Shown: positions 31,230-41,205 of the stretch, in pieces
Numbering within the stretch: the stretch's first letter is position 1
Layout of the letters: the number at the start of each line of letters is the position of its first letter
From: Megachile rotundata
Lineage: Eukaryota; Arthropoda; Insecta; Hymenoptera; Megachilidae
Direction of reading: 5' to 3'
Assembly: GCF_050947335.1 (NCBI RefSeq)
Contig: NC_134995.1
Span: 3,138,501-3,202,500 of the forward strand
Length of the DNA stretch: 64,000 nucleotides
The notes under the pieces: generated by a model
Seen by the model: only the letters and a program-made list of their open reading frames with translations
What the model was told of the DNA's origin: nothing
Database searches by the model: none
Position numbers and translations under genes: made by a program

Positions 31230-31779
31230 AAGATAGAGCCCATCTGCCGCAAATTTGGTAATTCCCGCGTCGTGAGCTCCGTTTATAGGTTCTTAGATCC
31301 CTGGCTTCCACATGCGAACGAAGTCAATTCAATTTCATTTATATCAGAAACGTTGCGAAATGACGATGCAGTCGTTACATTTACGTATATTACCAGATAT
31401 ATCTATAATGGTTCCTATTCTTTCTCAGGATTTATTAATTTCCAATACGCCATAGCACAATCAACTGGTTATTTGCAAGAACTTTTACTGTGGTATTTTT
31501 AATTTTGCGCCGCCTCCGAAAAGGTTGAAATGTATTTAATATACTACCTAACGAGTAATAGGTTTCATTCATATCTGTTACATAATTGTATGATTGAATG
31601 AAATAGAAAATACTTCATTAGGAAATATAAATTATTTTATACTTTTTAGTGCATTTCGAAGTCGGTGTATTTTTTTTCTGAAAATTATTTTATTTCACGC
31701 TTTTTAGTGAAATGGGGAGAATTGTATAGGATACTGTGAGACAGTTCTTCCGGGCTCTTTTTGTCTGCGTAAATGCCAT
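31230..31779. other. No recognised gene
   Basis: A 76-codon frame at 31272-31502 matches nothing. Two similar words (GxATTTCGAAGTCGG and TTTTTAGTG, 31640-31710) hint at a diverged repeat related to the next element. Confidence 0.4.
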
Positions 31780-31789
31780 GAGCATAATT

Positions 31790-32000
31790 AAGTAAAAGAC
31801 AACATGGATAATTCGTTTTTCAATTTTTTTTGCAAGAATAATCCTATGCAACTAAAAAATGAAAAAATTTTTGGTAATGGTACCAATGGGGAGACAGACT
31901 CTACAAGATGCGAAAGGCTTTGTTCCGATCGGACCACCCACCTAGAAAAAAACCGGCGAACATGCATAGAAAAAAAAAATAAGGGACACTCTTTCAGGGA
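31790..32000 (+). repeat. Interspersed SINE- or MITE-like repeat, copy 1
   Basis: About 170 bp match 32640-32800: GCAACTAAAAAATGAAAAA, TTTTGGTAATGGTACCAATG, GGGAGACAGA, TTGTTCCGATCGG, CCGGCGAACATxCATAGAAA and an A-run. The second copy continues into AACCTCCTCC and TTCGAAGTCGGTTAAAAAA, the tail of a repeat type that is widespread in insects. Open frames through it are not conserved as protein. Confidence 0.6.
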
Positions 32001-32100
32001 CAAGTACAAACTAATTACATCATGATTGAGGGTGCTTCATCCATTTGTTCTTTGTTAACTTTCGTTGCAAAAATTTACTGCGCATGTGTATCTCTGACGG

Positions 32101-32639
32101 TTTAGGACTGCGCAAGGGTCAAAGTATCCGTAAAATAATAGCAGATCCTGCGCAACAAATTTTCTAACAAATCAAATTGATGCATTTTTAGAACGATACG
32201 AAGACCGTACCAAGCAATGGGAATAATACACCAACGTCGACGTGAACTCATCTTGCTGTATAAGTCGCGTGTCAAAGCGGTAAACCTTAGGTTAGTGTTT
32301 TGGTACAGAGCATTGTAATTGCCCTTTCTTGTCTTTCCCGTGCATAACGCGGGGCGTTCCACTAATATTAATAACAATAGTTTTTCGCTAATATCACGAA
32401 AACTAGTTTTCCGTCAATTATGCATAAGGAAAAACTCGTTCAGAATCATACCACTAATAACGTATTAGAAGGACATTAAAATCGTTCGAAGTTGGTTTCA
32501 AAAGTTAATAACAATTTTTCGCTAATATCTCGAAAACAAAAGTTTTCCGCGAAATTTGTATATGAACAAAATTGTTCACAATCATGTCCGTGATAAGATA
32601 TTAAAAGCGCAATAAAACCGAGAACAGTTTATTTCAAAT
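32101..32639. other. Repeat-derived DNA with a duplicated TTTTCGCTAATATC unit
   Basis: TTAATAACAAxxxTTTTTCGCTAATATC with CGAAAAC, AGTTTTCCG and GTTCAxAATCAT recurs at about 32365-32450 and 32505-32590, about 140 bp apart. This is a tandem pair without coding content. Confidence 0.5.
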
Positions 32640-32860
32640 GTTGCCGGTTTTTTTGCAATAACAACACTTTGCAATTAAAAAATGAAAAATTTTTTGATAA
32701 TGGTACCAATGGGGAGTCAGAACCTACCAGATGCAAAAGGTTTCGTTCCGATCGGTTAACCCTGCTAGGCGTAATCGGCGAACATACATAGAAAAGAAAA
32801 AAAAAAAAATATACTGATCGAATTGAGTAACCTCCTCCTTTTTCGAAGTCGGTTAAAAAA
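32640..32860 (+). repeat. Interspersed SINE- or MITE-like repeat, copy 2
   Basis: The second copy of the 31790 repeat, complete at its right end: an A-run, TATACTGATCGAATTGAG, TAACCTCCTCCTTTTTCG, AAGTCGGTTAAAAAA. The oligo-A and the conserved tail suggest a retroposed or MITE-like unit. No RNA polymerase III boxes were convincingly found. Confidence 0.6.
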
Positions 32861-33051
32861 TTTATCTTTACGCCACGAATTACTTTTAACGAATATACAC
32901 AGATGCGTATTTTGACCGAACGTTTTACAATAGTCTCAGAATGAACAAACATCAACAAAAGAAAAGCGAAACTGTGACCCCCTCTCACCGGGAAAAAGAT
33001 TCCACAATAACCTAAGAAGCTGGCTCGTCGAGAAATGTAACATGATCAGCC

Positions 33052-33076
33052 GGGGGGGGGGGGGGGGGGGGGGGGG
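33052..33076 (+). repeat. Poly-G run of 25
   Basis: 25 consecutive G follow CAGCC and precede AGATAG. A homopolymer this long is rare and could form G-quadruplexes. Its exact length is unreliable in most sequencing methods, so it may also mark an assembly artefact. Confidence 0.85.
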
Positions 33077-33079
33077 AGA

Positions 33080-33869
33080 TAGTGGGAAGACAATACCAAT
33101 GCAAGTTCTTTGTTTCTAAAATTCTGTACAAAACGTCAGTTGGTTGTCGATATAATCGAACGGGTGCGCTTAGAAGAGAGTGGTGCACATTTCAAACATT
33201 ATAGTGAATTTAATATTATCGATACGTCTTGTGCGATCGCAATAATAAACCCTGCAATAACTGATGCTTTTCTTTGAATTACTCATCGCGCATAATGTGT
33301 CATGTGTACATGGTAAGGAACTTTCGTAAACGAATTGATGTGGAAAAAAGGTGGATATTTTTAACGTTTCGATACTAAGGACTGGACAATCGTGGTGTTT
33401 GTGTGATGTGTGTTTGTTTAGTGTGGGTTCCGAAAATTGTACTATTATTATACGGAAAACATCAAATATGACAGTCACCCTTTTTACTTGACAATCCCAT
33501 AGAGCGGGTATCGATATGCTCTTGTGGATTTTAGCGAGTAAATAGGTTTCTTGTCATACGACGATGTACTTCAAAATTAATGAGGAATTCTCGCATCGTA
33601 AATTCACTCATGAGGTAAGCGTCCGAGTATTCTTTCATTTTATGTCGTTAAACAAATAGTCATTTTTTTTAATTATCTAAAAAAACTGCGCTTGATCTTT
33701 TCCTTTATTCATACAATTCTTAATCCATACGCATAATCCATAAAATTAGTTCCGTTAATAAATTCATATTTATTAATAGTTGTGAATTTTATAACTACTT
33801 ACCGGCTGACGTATTACCGATGATGGTAACTATATTACCGATATCGCGCGATTTGTTTTTTCACGACCA
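33080..33869. other. AT-rich intergenic DNA
   Basis: A 102-codon minus frame at 33170-33478 matches nothing known and lacks supporting context. No RNA gene or transposon end is recognised. Confidence 0.45.
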
Positions 33870-34075
33870 GGGTCAACCGTCACGCTTGCACCCGTCGCTC
33901 TCGCATCTGAGCGCGCGCTATTCTCGCGCTCTGATTGGTCAGTGTTTTTCATTAATAATTAAAAAACTAAGCTTTAACTAGCATTTTGGTAAAGGAAGAA
34001 GTTGTTCAGAATCACCCCAGCTACCACCCTCTAAAATTATGCCCACCAGTAGCCGAACACCCTGCATTTATATTC
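33870..34075 (+). repeat. Dispersed GATTGG-block repeat, copy 3
   Basis: GCTTGCACCCGTCGCTCTCG, CTGATTGGTCAGTGTTTTTC, ATTAATAATTAAAAAACTAA, GTTGTTCAGAATCACCCC, then GCCGAACACCCTGCATTTA. It is collinear with the right end of the element at 43024-44094. The end CACCCTGCA differs by one base from CACCCTGTA. Confidence 0.6.
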
Positions 34076-35526
34076 ATTCCTCTCAATGTTCAACAAGTTT
34101 TCATTAATTTCTCGAATACAAAAGGCCCTGCACTCAAATCATTTAGGGGTAGTTGTATTATGAACCTAAGGCATCGAATGCACGCGCAGCCAACTCATTA
34201 GAGATCGTCTGTTCGTCGAGCGTTCAATAATAGGTGCGTGTGCATAGCATGTATGTGCTTCTTTTTGTTTTGTTATGTGACTCACTCTTCCTTATTCAGT
34301 GAAGCGTATAGCAAGCTATGACGCGTATATAACGCGTTGCTTCGTGGACAGACTTATGAAAAATAGACAAATACTACAGTTCAGAAAATGGGAATATTGA
34401 TTTCAACCACATTGTCATAGTTTCAATAGAGTACAATTGGTATTCTGGATACATTTTTAATTCGTTATTGAAGACATACATAAGCTAAATAATGTAAGTC
34501 TTATAATAAATACAACGTAATTAACTGTATTTTTATGAAAGTTTCTAATAAAAATAATAGTTCTAATATATTCTTTTAATAATTAAATAATTATATGATA
34601 CACGGATGGTGATGTTTTAGCATATTCAAATATTAGCAAAAAATACGGCACAAAAATTTGAATCCAGGATATTCCGATTTGCAATGATCTACTTAATCGT
34701 GAAATTAACCGTGTATATGTGTGAATATGTCATACTTAAGAATGTAAGTAGTAATTGTAATTGTTAATATTTTCTAAACAATTAATCGTAAAAGGTGTTA
34801 TTAATAAATACAACATTTACAGAATTCCACTCGTTAAACATTCAACAAAAATGTTTGTCACTACGTTTTGTTTGAATTAAAGTTAAATGCACCATAAAGA
34901 CTTCTAATTCTTCCAGAAAAATTTATTGCATATAATACTGGCGTGTTACAATTTTTTCTAATGCGATTCACAAGAGAACATCTGTCAGTGAACTTGACTA
35001 CTTTTTTCTTTTTCATTTTCACATTAACTTCGAAATTCTAACTCATAAATTGATTATTTCTTTTACATTCAGTGATTTTGTTTGTTGCAGAAGTAAGTAA
35101 CTTTTCGACAATTTTATAACAATTTTATACTTTTAATTGTTATTAGTTTTTCAACATCGCTTTCACTGTCAATTTTCACAATCACTGAGTATAGTCCAAC
35201 AAAAATTAATGAAAATCCTTCTTACCAAGTTAAAAAAGTTCAAACTATGTCTCTCCCTTTGCACAAGTTCTTTCGTTGACGAACTTCGTAGAAACATAAG
35301 CCTCTAAATAATTTCGAAGCGAAAGATTGCTATACTAGACCACTAATAAATACACTTTAAAAGCTACAAATGTTGTAAAAATATAATCCGTTGAGAATTA
35401 ACTCGTCTCACTTTAATTATTTATCACCATTATTAAAATAAAAGTTAGAACATAACACACTTTAAGCATAAATATATATTTCAATGTTGTTCGTGAATCC
35501 ATGCACATAAATCGGGATCTGGTTGC
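34076..35526. other. AT-rich intergenic DNA
   Basis: About 1.45 kb of AT-rich DNA with no frame above chance and no repeat match that I can see. Confidence 0.55.
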
Positions 35527-35530
35527 TTAA

Positions 35531-36262
35531 GGGGGAAGACCAGTATGACGCAACCTAAAACGGGCCTATCTTTAAAAGATCGTCAGAGTTTTGTCGCTTA
35601 AGAAAAATCAAATCTTTTGATGAATTCGGTTAAAATGGACCTTTATTTAAATATTTAAAAAAAAGATCAGTACAAATAAGGACGGTATAGTTAAAAACAA
35701 AAAAAGATAGATGGTCTACACTTCCGCGCACTTCCTCACTGTAACCAGGGTACAGATCAAACGAGTCGTCAGAAATGCATAAAATAAAATTATAAGTAAA
35801 GTAAATCGATGCTGTTTTCGGCCTAACCTCCGACCTGATTTGATTATTTAACCCAATAGCATGTAAAAATTATCAAAGTAGCAGAACACATAATTACGCA
35901 AATTTTTCCAACATTTTATTTTTTTTCTCCAAAATTAGATTTGTTTTCTGGGATGTTTTAGGTTAGGCCGATAGCCACTGATTTGAAATACTACCACAAA
36001 AAATTTCAAGGTGATCTGAACCTCCGTTTAGGCTGTAGGCTGGTTGCAAGGTCCAAAAATGGTGTTCCGAGAAAAACAAGGTTAAAGTTATATGTGCATA
36101 CGCGGGATAGTGCTATGTGCGATATGGAAGCAGGTCTAGCGACAGGAGTTTTTTGAATTTTTAAACCTGGTTTTCGGCATTATACGCAGGAAAGAAGGGA
36201 GAATTTTTTAAGATGATAACAAAAAAATCGATTTTTTTAAGGTGTCACACTGGTCTCTCCCC
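35531..36262. mobile_element. TTAA-flanked MITE (piggyBac-like target)
   Basis: 732 bp with inverted ends GGGGGAAGACCAGTATGAC and (reverse of right end) GGGGAGAGACCAGTGTGAC. Both are flanked by TTAA (35527-35530 and 36263-36266). TTAA target duplication is the mark of piggyBac-type elements, although the termini do not start CCC as most piggyBac ends do. The interior has no transposase frame, so it would depend on an enzyme in trans. Confidence 0.8.
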
Positions 36263-36269
36263 TTAAATC

Positions 36270-36905
36270 CAAAACCGATAAATTCGTTGATGTAGCTGTA
36301 TCTAGGGCTGCACATATGTCAGATTGTTTTTCCAATACCATAAGTGCTTGCATGTGCATCGACTCCTAATACAAAAACTTGAAATCTCATGCCGTGACCA
36401 AAAAACAAAGACACTTACTGTGCTGACCATACTCCCATTTCCTTATTTTTTCGAAACACGCAAATTTTGTGTTCTAGCATTTTTATGCCCTTACAATATT
36501 TTTGAATCCAAATATACTCACGTGTTTATGCATTGAGAACTGTCGTGATGAGTTCAACATTTTTTATATTAGGTTTCTAGAAACTTTAACTCCAAACTTA
36601 TACTACATATTAATAAAGTGAAGTAAGTAAAAAGAGTTCGTATAAATTTTTAAATAAAATGGAATTATAATTATTTGAAGATTTTCGCCAAGTTGTACTT
36701 CAAACGTACTCGATAGTTTTAGACACGAATAACTGCCATTAACAGCTATTTATTACATAATTTAACTTACAACCCAATGTGTTCCAAAATGTCTATTATT
36801 CGATACAATGTTTGTTTGATTAGCATTTCATTCATTTCCTCTGCGATCAATTACATATTTTCTGAATTGTACAACACGCATCTTGTGTACAGTAGAGTGT
36901 GATGT
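36270..36905. other. AT-rich intergenic DNA
   Basis: A 70-codon plus frame at 36324-36536 matches nothing. No other feature is seen. Confidence 0.5.
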
Positions 36906-36908
36906 AAT

Positions 36909-37200
36909 GGGCAAACTGCGATGGGAAGATACGCGGAAAAGTTTCTAGCTTGCCACTATCCTCAAAGAAAGTTTCTTGAACATATCAATCGAAGATTAAG
37001 ACAGTTTGGATCTCTTAAAGAATGAAAGAAATCAAATTGATGAAGACAGAGGAGAAGAACTTTTACAGATTGCTGCAAGTAATCAAACTGTTAGTGCCCG
37101 ATGGATGAATGCCATCTGCATTGAGAATAAATCAATAGTTATTTTTACAAAAATCAGAAGATGGAGCTCAACAATGGACCGAATCGAATTGATTTCTGCC
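36909..37200 (+). pseudogene. Helix-turn-helix fragment of a DNA transposase (DUF4817-like)
   Basis: One frame reads GRYAEKFLACHYPQRKFLEH and INRRLRQFGSL and then stops. The adjacent frame continues LKNERNQIDEDRGEELLQIA and ASNQTVSARWMNAI. This order (YAExFPxRxHPxxxxFxxIHxRLxxxGSF, then a second helix block) is typical of the N-terminal domain often annotated DUF4817 in insect transposases. It has a frameshift near 37010 and no catalytic domain. I know the pattern from memory of the family; a profile search is needed to confirm it. Confidence 0.5.
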
Positions 37201-37229
37201 AATGGATGTATAAAACGTGATTAGCGAAT

Positions 37230-37640
37230 TCATAAGTTCTTTCCGTTAAATTATAGACGGACGAAACTTCATTTACGTAACGTGAAGTGATATTTAATTT
37301 CTATAATGGTCACATGTGGATGTTCCGTACTGCGCCGTTCACGTAACTCGGAATAACAGCAATTTAGTGTTTGTAGCGTGTCCAACGTTTTCGCTACTGC
37401 GTTACGATAAAGAAAAAAAGATAAAAATAGTGCAACGCGATTTGCTTCTAGCACTTTACTCCTACAAGCAATGTTTCAATTTCTCCCGAATGTTGGAGGT
37501 TTTGTCGTGATCGCAACGATTGAAGAGCGAATTGTAAGATGTTTCTTGCGCTAATATGTTTCCGAATTTGACGAGTCGCTGTCGTCTTGACTCCCACGTC
37601 GACGATGGAGTCAAAGGTCGTACGCTGATTGGTTGTTCAC
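37230..37640. other. No firm feature; stem-forming repeat at 37620-37670
   Basis: GTACGCTGATTG (37619-37630) is inverted as CAATCAGCGTAC (about 37657-37668), a 12-bp perfect stem with a 26-bp loop. It lies just before a long plus-strand ORF. Nothing else is recognised. Confidence 0.45.
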
Positions 37641-37647
37641 CTTTTTT

Positions 37648-38313
37648 ATGAAATTTCAATCAGCGTACCTCTTGGGATTAGGTCCACTCTTCATAGATCC
37701 CTTAGAGCGTCTTCGTCTAGGAAGGGTGGGAAATCCTGTGAGTTGGCGGAAGGACCCCGAACGTCCAACAATGTCGCAATTTTTTCTTGTAGGCACATTT
37801 GGCGACCATAAGTTACCGTTAGGTCTGTACGTGACCGTTTCTAAAGTACCGTTCGGAAAAAACCATGTTTATGATCGAAAAGTGGCTGTTAAGGATAAAG
37901 CGAAAATTAACTCTGAATTTATGGCAAGACATGTAGTAAAATTAATAGCTGGAAAAACCCGAAATATTTTAATTCGAAAACGGCTGCCTAACAGAGCAAT
38001 CATAAATAAACTTTCGAAATTCTCACCCAGATGTACCGTCGCGTCGTGCGGAACAATGTTTATGGATATTCAGTCAAATTGTCTCTACGCATCACTTACG
38101 CAAAATTACATAGATATTTATGACTCCGAGAACGTCTCCACTACTCGACTTTCTAAACTATTGTCAACAGTCTTCCTAACAAATCTAGGTGCATGCTATT
38201 CATCGAAAGCCAATATATTTTTCCTTAAAGAAGTTTCTTTCCCATACCCTAAACTGTGCACCCCCTGCATGCACAGCTGTATAGTGTTTACGAAATCGAT
38301 GTTAACCACCTGA
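37648..38313 (+). CDS. Unrecognised long ORF, continuing after one stop
   Basis: From ATG 37648 the frame is open for 221 codons to TGA at 38311-38313. It continues in the same phase for another 60 codons to 38496. A later ATG at 37771 (MSQFFLVGTFGD) has A at -3. The product would be basic (VKDKAKIN, ILIRKRLPNRAIINKLSK), with scattered Cys and no signal peptide I trust. I do not recognise a family. It is much longer than chance frames in DNA this AT-rich. But the opposite strand from 38605 leftward also looks like coding sequence, so one of the two may be a shadow. A degraded viral or transposon gene is possible. Confidence 0.3.
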   Translation: MKFQSAYLLGLGPLFIDPLERLRLGRVGNPVSWRKDPERPTMSQFFLVGTFGDHKLPLGLYVTVSKVPFGKNHVYDRKVAVKDKAKINSEFMARHVVKLIAGKTRNILIRKRLPNRAIINKLSKFSPRCTVASCGTMFMDIQSNCLYASLTQNYIDIYDSENVSTTRLSKLLSTVFLTNLGACYSSKANIFFLKEVSFPYPKLCTPCMHSCIVFTKSMLTT

Positions 38314-38605
38314 TTGATACATGCGGGCTCAAACAGCCTTGTACGTTCAGCATGCCCCTCGACCGAGACCCTTAGACGGACCGATATCACATCACTACTT
38401 GGGTCACCTACATCCGTCATCAACATGTTCTCCCTCCATACTCTCAGGATTTTTTTATTGAACGACTCGTCCAGTCTTGATAAAAATCTTTCGTGAATAC
38501 GAATTCATGAACCACCGTTTCAGAGATTCGCGTGATATGTATTATCACTCCACGACTATCGTCATCAAGACACAAGTATACAAGTGAAGGTCCCAGAGCT
38601 ACCAT
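38194..38605 (-). pseudogene. Unrecognised coding-like segment on the minus strand
   Basis: An ATG at 38605 opens a 53-codon frame (MVALGPSLVYLCLDDDSRG..., then HEFVFTKDFYQDW). At an A7 run (38447-38455) a single-base shift leads into a second frame, KILRVWRENMLMTDVGDPSS and ERTRLFEPACINQVVNIDF, open to 38196. Composition is protein-like, with balanced charged and hydrophobic residues and few N/K/I runs. The same minus frame stays coding-like to about 37640, but with several stops. I do not recognise a family. An endogenous viral or captured gene relic is one option; an artefact of the overlapping plus ORF is another. Confidence 0.35.
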
Positions 38606-38639
38606 ACGCTCACAACCTAACCTAACCGTTTATTACCCT

Positions 38640-39280
38640 AGCACAACATTTGTTTTGTGAGGCTAAGTCTTACAACATTCATCGATTTGATCGGTCATCG
38701 TGAAGATCTCATCATAACTAAATGCCTGGTTTCCTATCAAATACTGCAGTCAATCAACTCCTCACCACATTCAAGTCATCCAACTTAAAGACAATCAATT
38801 TTACACAACATTTAACTCGTCATAGAATCTCTACCATTTTAACAAGTAGTGCAGACGCATTAGGATATTCGTGAAAAGAAGATTTAGGATGTTCGTTTAC
38901 TTGATCGACCATCGTGAGGGTTCCTCCATGATTCAATACTCACAAACAATGGAATAATGAAAATCCACATGCAATGCAAATGTTGTATATGCAATACCAA
39001 TTTTCTACGAACGTCTGGACAGAGATAATGGAACCATTAATAGAGAAATGAATATGTTTTTACAAGATGCTGTGCAGATTAACAGTTGAATCATCTGACA
39101 TTTTTGCAAAACGACTTTTCTTTCTTGTTAAAAGATGTGATGTGTACATCATGATGTCCTATCCAATTGCAGACGGAATAACTAAATGAAAAATTCCTAC
39201 ACTTAATGTCAGTCGTCGCAAATCAATCAGTTGATTTTTAATGTTGCTAGACCTAACTCCTTTAGATCTCTCTGAGACCA
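38640..39280. other. AT-rich intergenic DNA
   Basis: Contains ACCTAACCTAACC near 38616-38630, two units of the insect telomere motif, too few to mean anything. No gene is recognised. Confidence 0.5.
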
Positions 39281-39318
39281 TATAATTACATATAATTACA
39301 TATAATTACATATAATTA
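39281..39318 (+). repeat. 10-bp minisatellite (TATAATTACA)x3.8
   Basis: Three perfect units and a partial fourth. The mariner element begins at the TA that ends the last unit. Confidence 0.9.
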
Positions 39319-39490
39319 TTAGGTTGGGGAATAAGTTCGTGGCGTTTTGACATTTTCTTTTTTTTACAGCGACCTTTTGCAATTTGCAAAAAGTTATAAT
39401 ATTCATTCGATAGACCTCTTTCTGCTCTACAAAACTGTGTTAATCGTTTTTTTCAGTAGATTCATTCGTCATTGCTATTCAGGCTTAGAA

Positions 39491-39672
39491 ATGGAATATC
39501 AAAAAGGTAAAAAGCAGCATTTTCGACACCTGCTCTTCTTCGCTTTCCATCGCGGCCAAAAAGTTGTGAAAAGTTGTGAATAGTTGCTGAAACAGGCCGG
39601 GATATTTGCAATGTATACGGAGAAGATGTCATAGGTGAGTCGACAGCACGGAAATGATTTGCAAAATTCAAC
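39491..39672 (+). pseudogene. Mariner transposase N-terminus, left arm
   Basis: ATG 39491 reads MEYQKGKKQHFRHLLFFAFH then RGQKVVKS. After a frameshift it continues AETGRDICNVYGEDVIGEST and a stop. These are the first helix-turn-helix and the VYGE motif of mariner transposases. The coding ends at the internal TIR-like sequence. Confidence 0.75.
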
Positions 39673-39702
39673 CTAAGGTTGGGCAATAAGTTCGTAGCGT
39701 TC

Positions 39703-40041
39703 ACTTCGTGAGGCACCCAGGCTCCCAATTTTTCGACAAATCCCATTGAATGGAGATGATTGAGAATAGTTTTGTGGTCACAATTTATTTTTTCGACTAA
39801 TTCACGACTAATTTGAGGACCATCCTGCTTCACACGTGCTCGGAGACGCTCTTCGTCGAACTCAGAAGGTCTTCCGCTGCGGGGCGGGTTTTCGACGTTA
39901 AAATCGCCATTTTGAATTTTGACACCTTCTCCGTATACATTCCAAATATCCCGGGCTGCTTCAGCAGCTTTTTTGGCCGCGATGGAAAGCGAAGAAGAGC
40001 AAGTGTCGAAACTGCTAATTTTTACCTCCTGGATATTCCAT
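39703..40041 (-). pseudogene. Mariner transposase N-terminal half, right arm
   Basis: From ATG 40041: MEYPGGKN, a stop, QFRHLLFFAFHRGQK, a frameshift, then DIWNVYGEGVKIQNGDFNVE. It goes on with PPRSGRPSEFDEE, ISRELVEKINCDHKTILNHL and SMGFVEKLGAWVPHE. This is the DNA-binding region up to the WVPHEL linker. The catalytic DD34D domain is deleted. It is not functional. Confidence 0.88.
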
Positions 40042-40213
40042 TTCAGAGCCTCAATAGTAATAACGAATGAATCTGCTGAAAAAAACGATTAACACAGTTT
40101 TGTAGAGCAGAAAGAACTCTATCGAATGAATATTATAACTTCTTGCAAATTGCAAAAGGTCGCTGTAAAAAAAAGAAAATGTCAAAACGCCACGAACTTA
40201 TTCCCCAACCTAA

Positions 40214-40529
40214 TACATATGCACATTTTTTCGAAAATATGAAAGATAGAAAGCATAACTTATTAAATAAAATAATAATAATTGTCTACGTTTTATATTC
40301 AAATGAAATTTGCATCCAAGTTTAAAACAAAATCCAATACATTATTTATATTTAATGTATAAGATTGTAAGTCATTTTTGTGAAACCTTCTTAATGTAAC
40401 ATAGAGTGTAGCGTTCATAATTTTATAACTTTTTAAAAATAAAAGAATCAAAATGTGCAAAAAGAATTGTTATAATTAATTGCAATGCAAAATTGATTAA
40501 ATTCTTTAAATGAAATTGCACTGAAATTA
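40214..40529. other. AT-rich DNA, no recognised feature
   Basis: About 315 bp between the mariner and foldback X4. It may include the unique core of the X4 element, but it does not match the X3 core clearly. Confidence 0.4.
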
Positions 40530-41202
40530 AGAGCATATACGTTCGGCTAAAAGTTTCATTGCCGATAGAAACCTATGTTCTGTATAGCGACGATTGGTAC
40601 CGCGACGGATTTATACCTGCCCGCTGGACCTTCCGTGGCTACCGATGGAACAATAAACATCTGATATTGTCCAATTGTTAAAAACGTGACAAATTATTGT
40701 ATAAAAAGGGCTCACCCTTTTCGAAAACAAATCTCAAATCATTTCTCCGTAAAAAGTAGGAGAAAGTTGTATATGTAATAATTATTGCTAAATTGCAATA
40801 AACAAAAAATTCCAAAAACACGTATCCCCTATTTTGATCCATATTTTTCGTATACAAATCTGTAAAAAAATCGAACTGCGTTTAGGGTGAAAAATTGAAA
40901 AAAGAGTCCAATTTTTTAATATATTTTTTAAATAAATAATTTCTCCCGAAATTTTTGTCACTAACTAAATTCCTGACTAAAAACTACATAATTTAAAAAC
41001 AAAATTTACCTTCCTACACCCTCTACTTTCCGAGATATTAAAGAAAATGTGTTTGCAACCCCGAACTTTGAGGGCTATTTTCACCCCCTCAACACGCATG
41101 TCCGCAGCTAAAAAAAAATACGTGTCGAATATTTTTTCGAGAACTACATTATATCCAAGTTTCATCAAAATCGGAGATTATCACTTCGGGATGGTCCCTT
41201 GT
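40530..41202 (+). mobile_element. Foldback family X, copy X4 (single arm)
   Basis: About 670 bp collinear with the right arm of X3, from CGGCTAAAAGTTTCATTG to the terminus GATGGTCCCTTG, followed by TTA. There is no opposite arm nearby, so it is a half-element. Unlike X2 and X3 it is not inside a gypsy LTR. Confidence 0.82.
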
Positions 41203-41205
41203 TAG

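Larger units (their letters stand above)
39319..40213. mobile_element. Composite mariner element with inverted duplication
   Basis: Outer ends TTAGGTTGGGGAATAAGTTC and its reverse complement, each flanked by TA (39317-39318, 40214-40215). Both halves start with the mariner 5' region: the left half runs plus from 39319 to about 39673, and the right half runs minus. An internal end-like sequence TAAGGTTGGGCAATAAGTTC lies at 39674. So the right part, 39674-40213, looks like an internally deleted mariner with two ends, and the left part like a truncated inverted copy. The outer arms share about 170 bp, including the start codon region (MEYQKG/MEYPGG) on both strands. Confidence 0.85.

Noticed and set aside
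38614..38632. AACCTAACCTAACC as a telomere (TTAGG) repeat
   Set aside because: Only two units in interior DNA; expected by chance in a long window.
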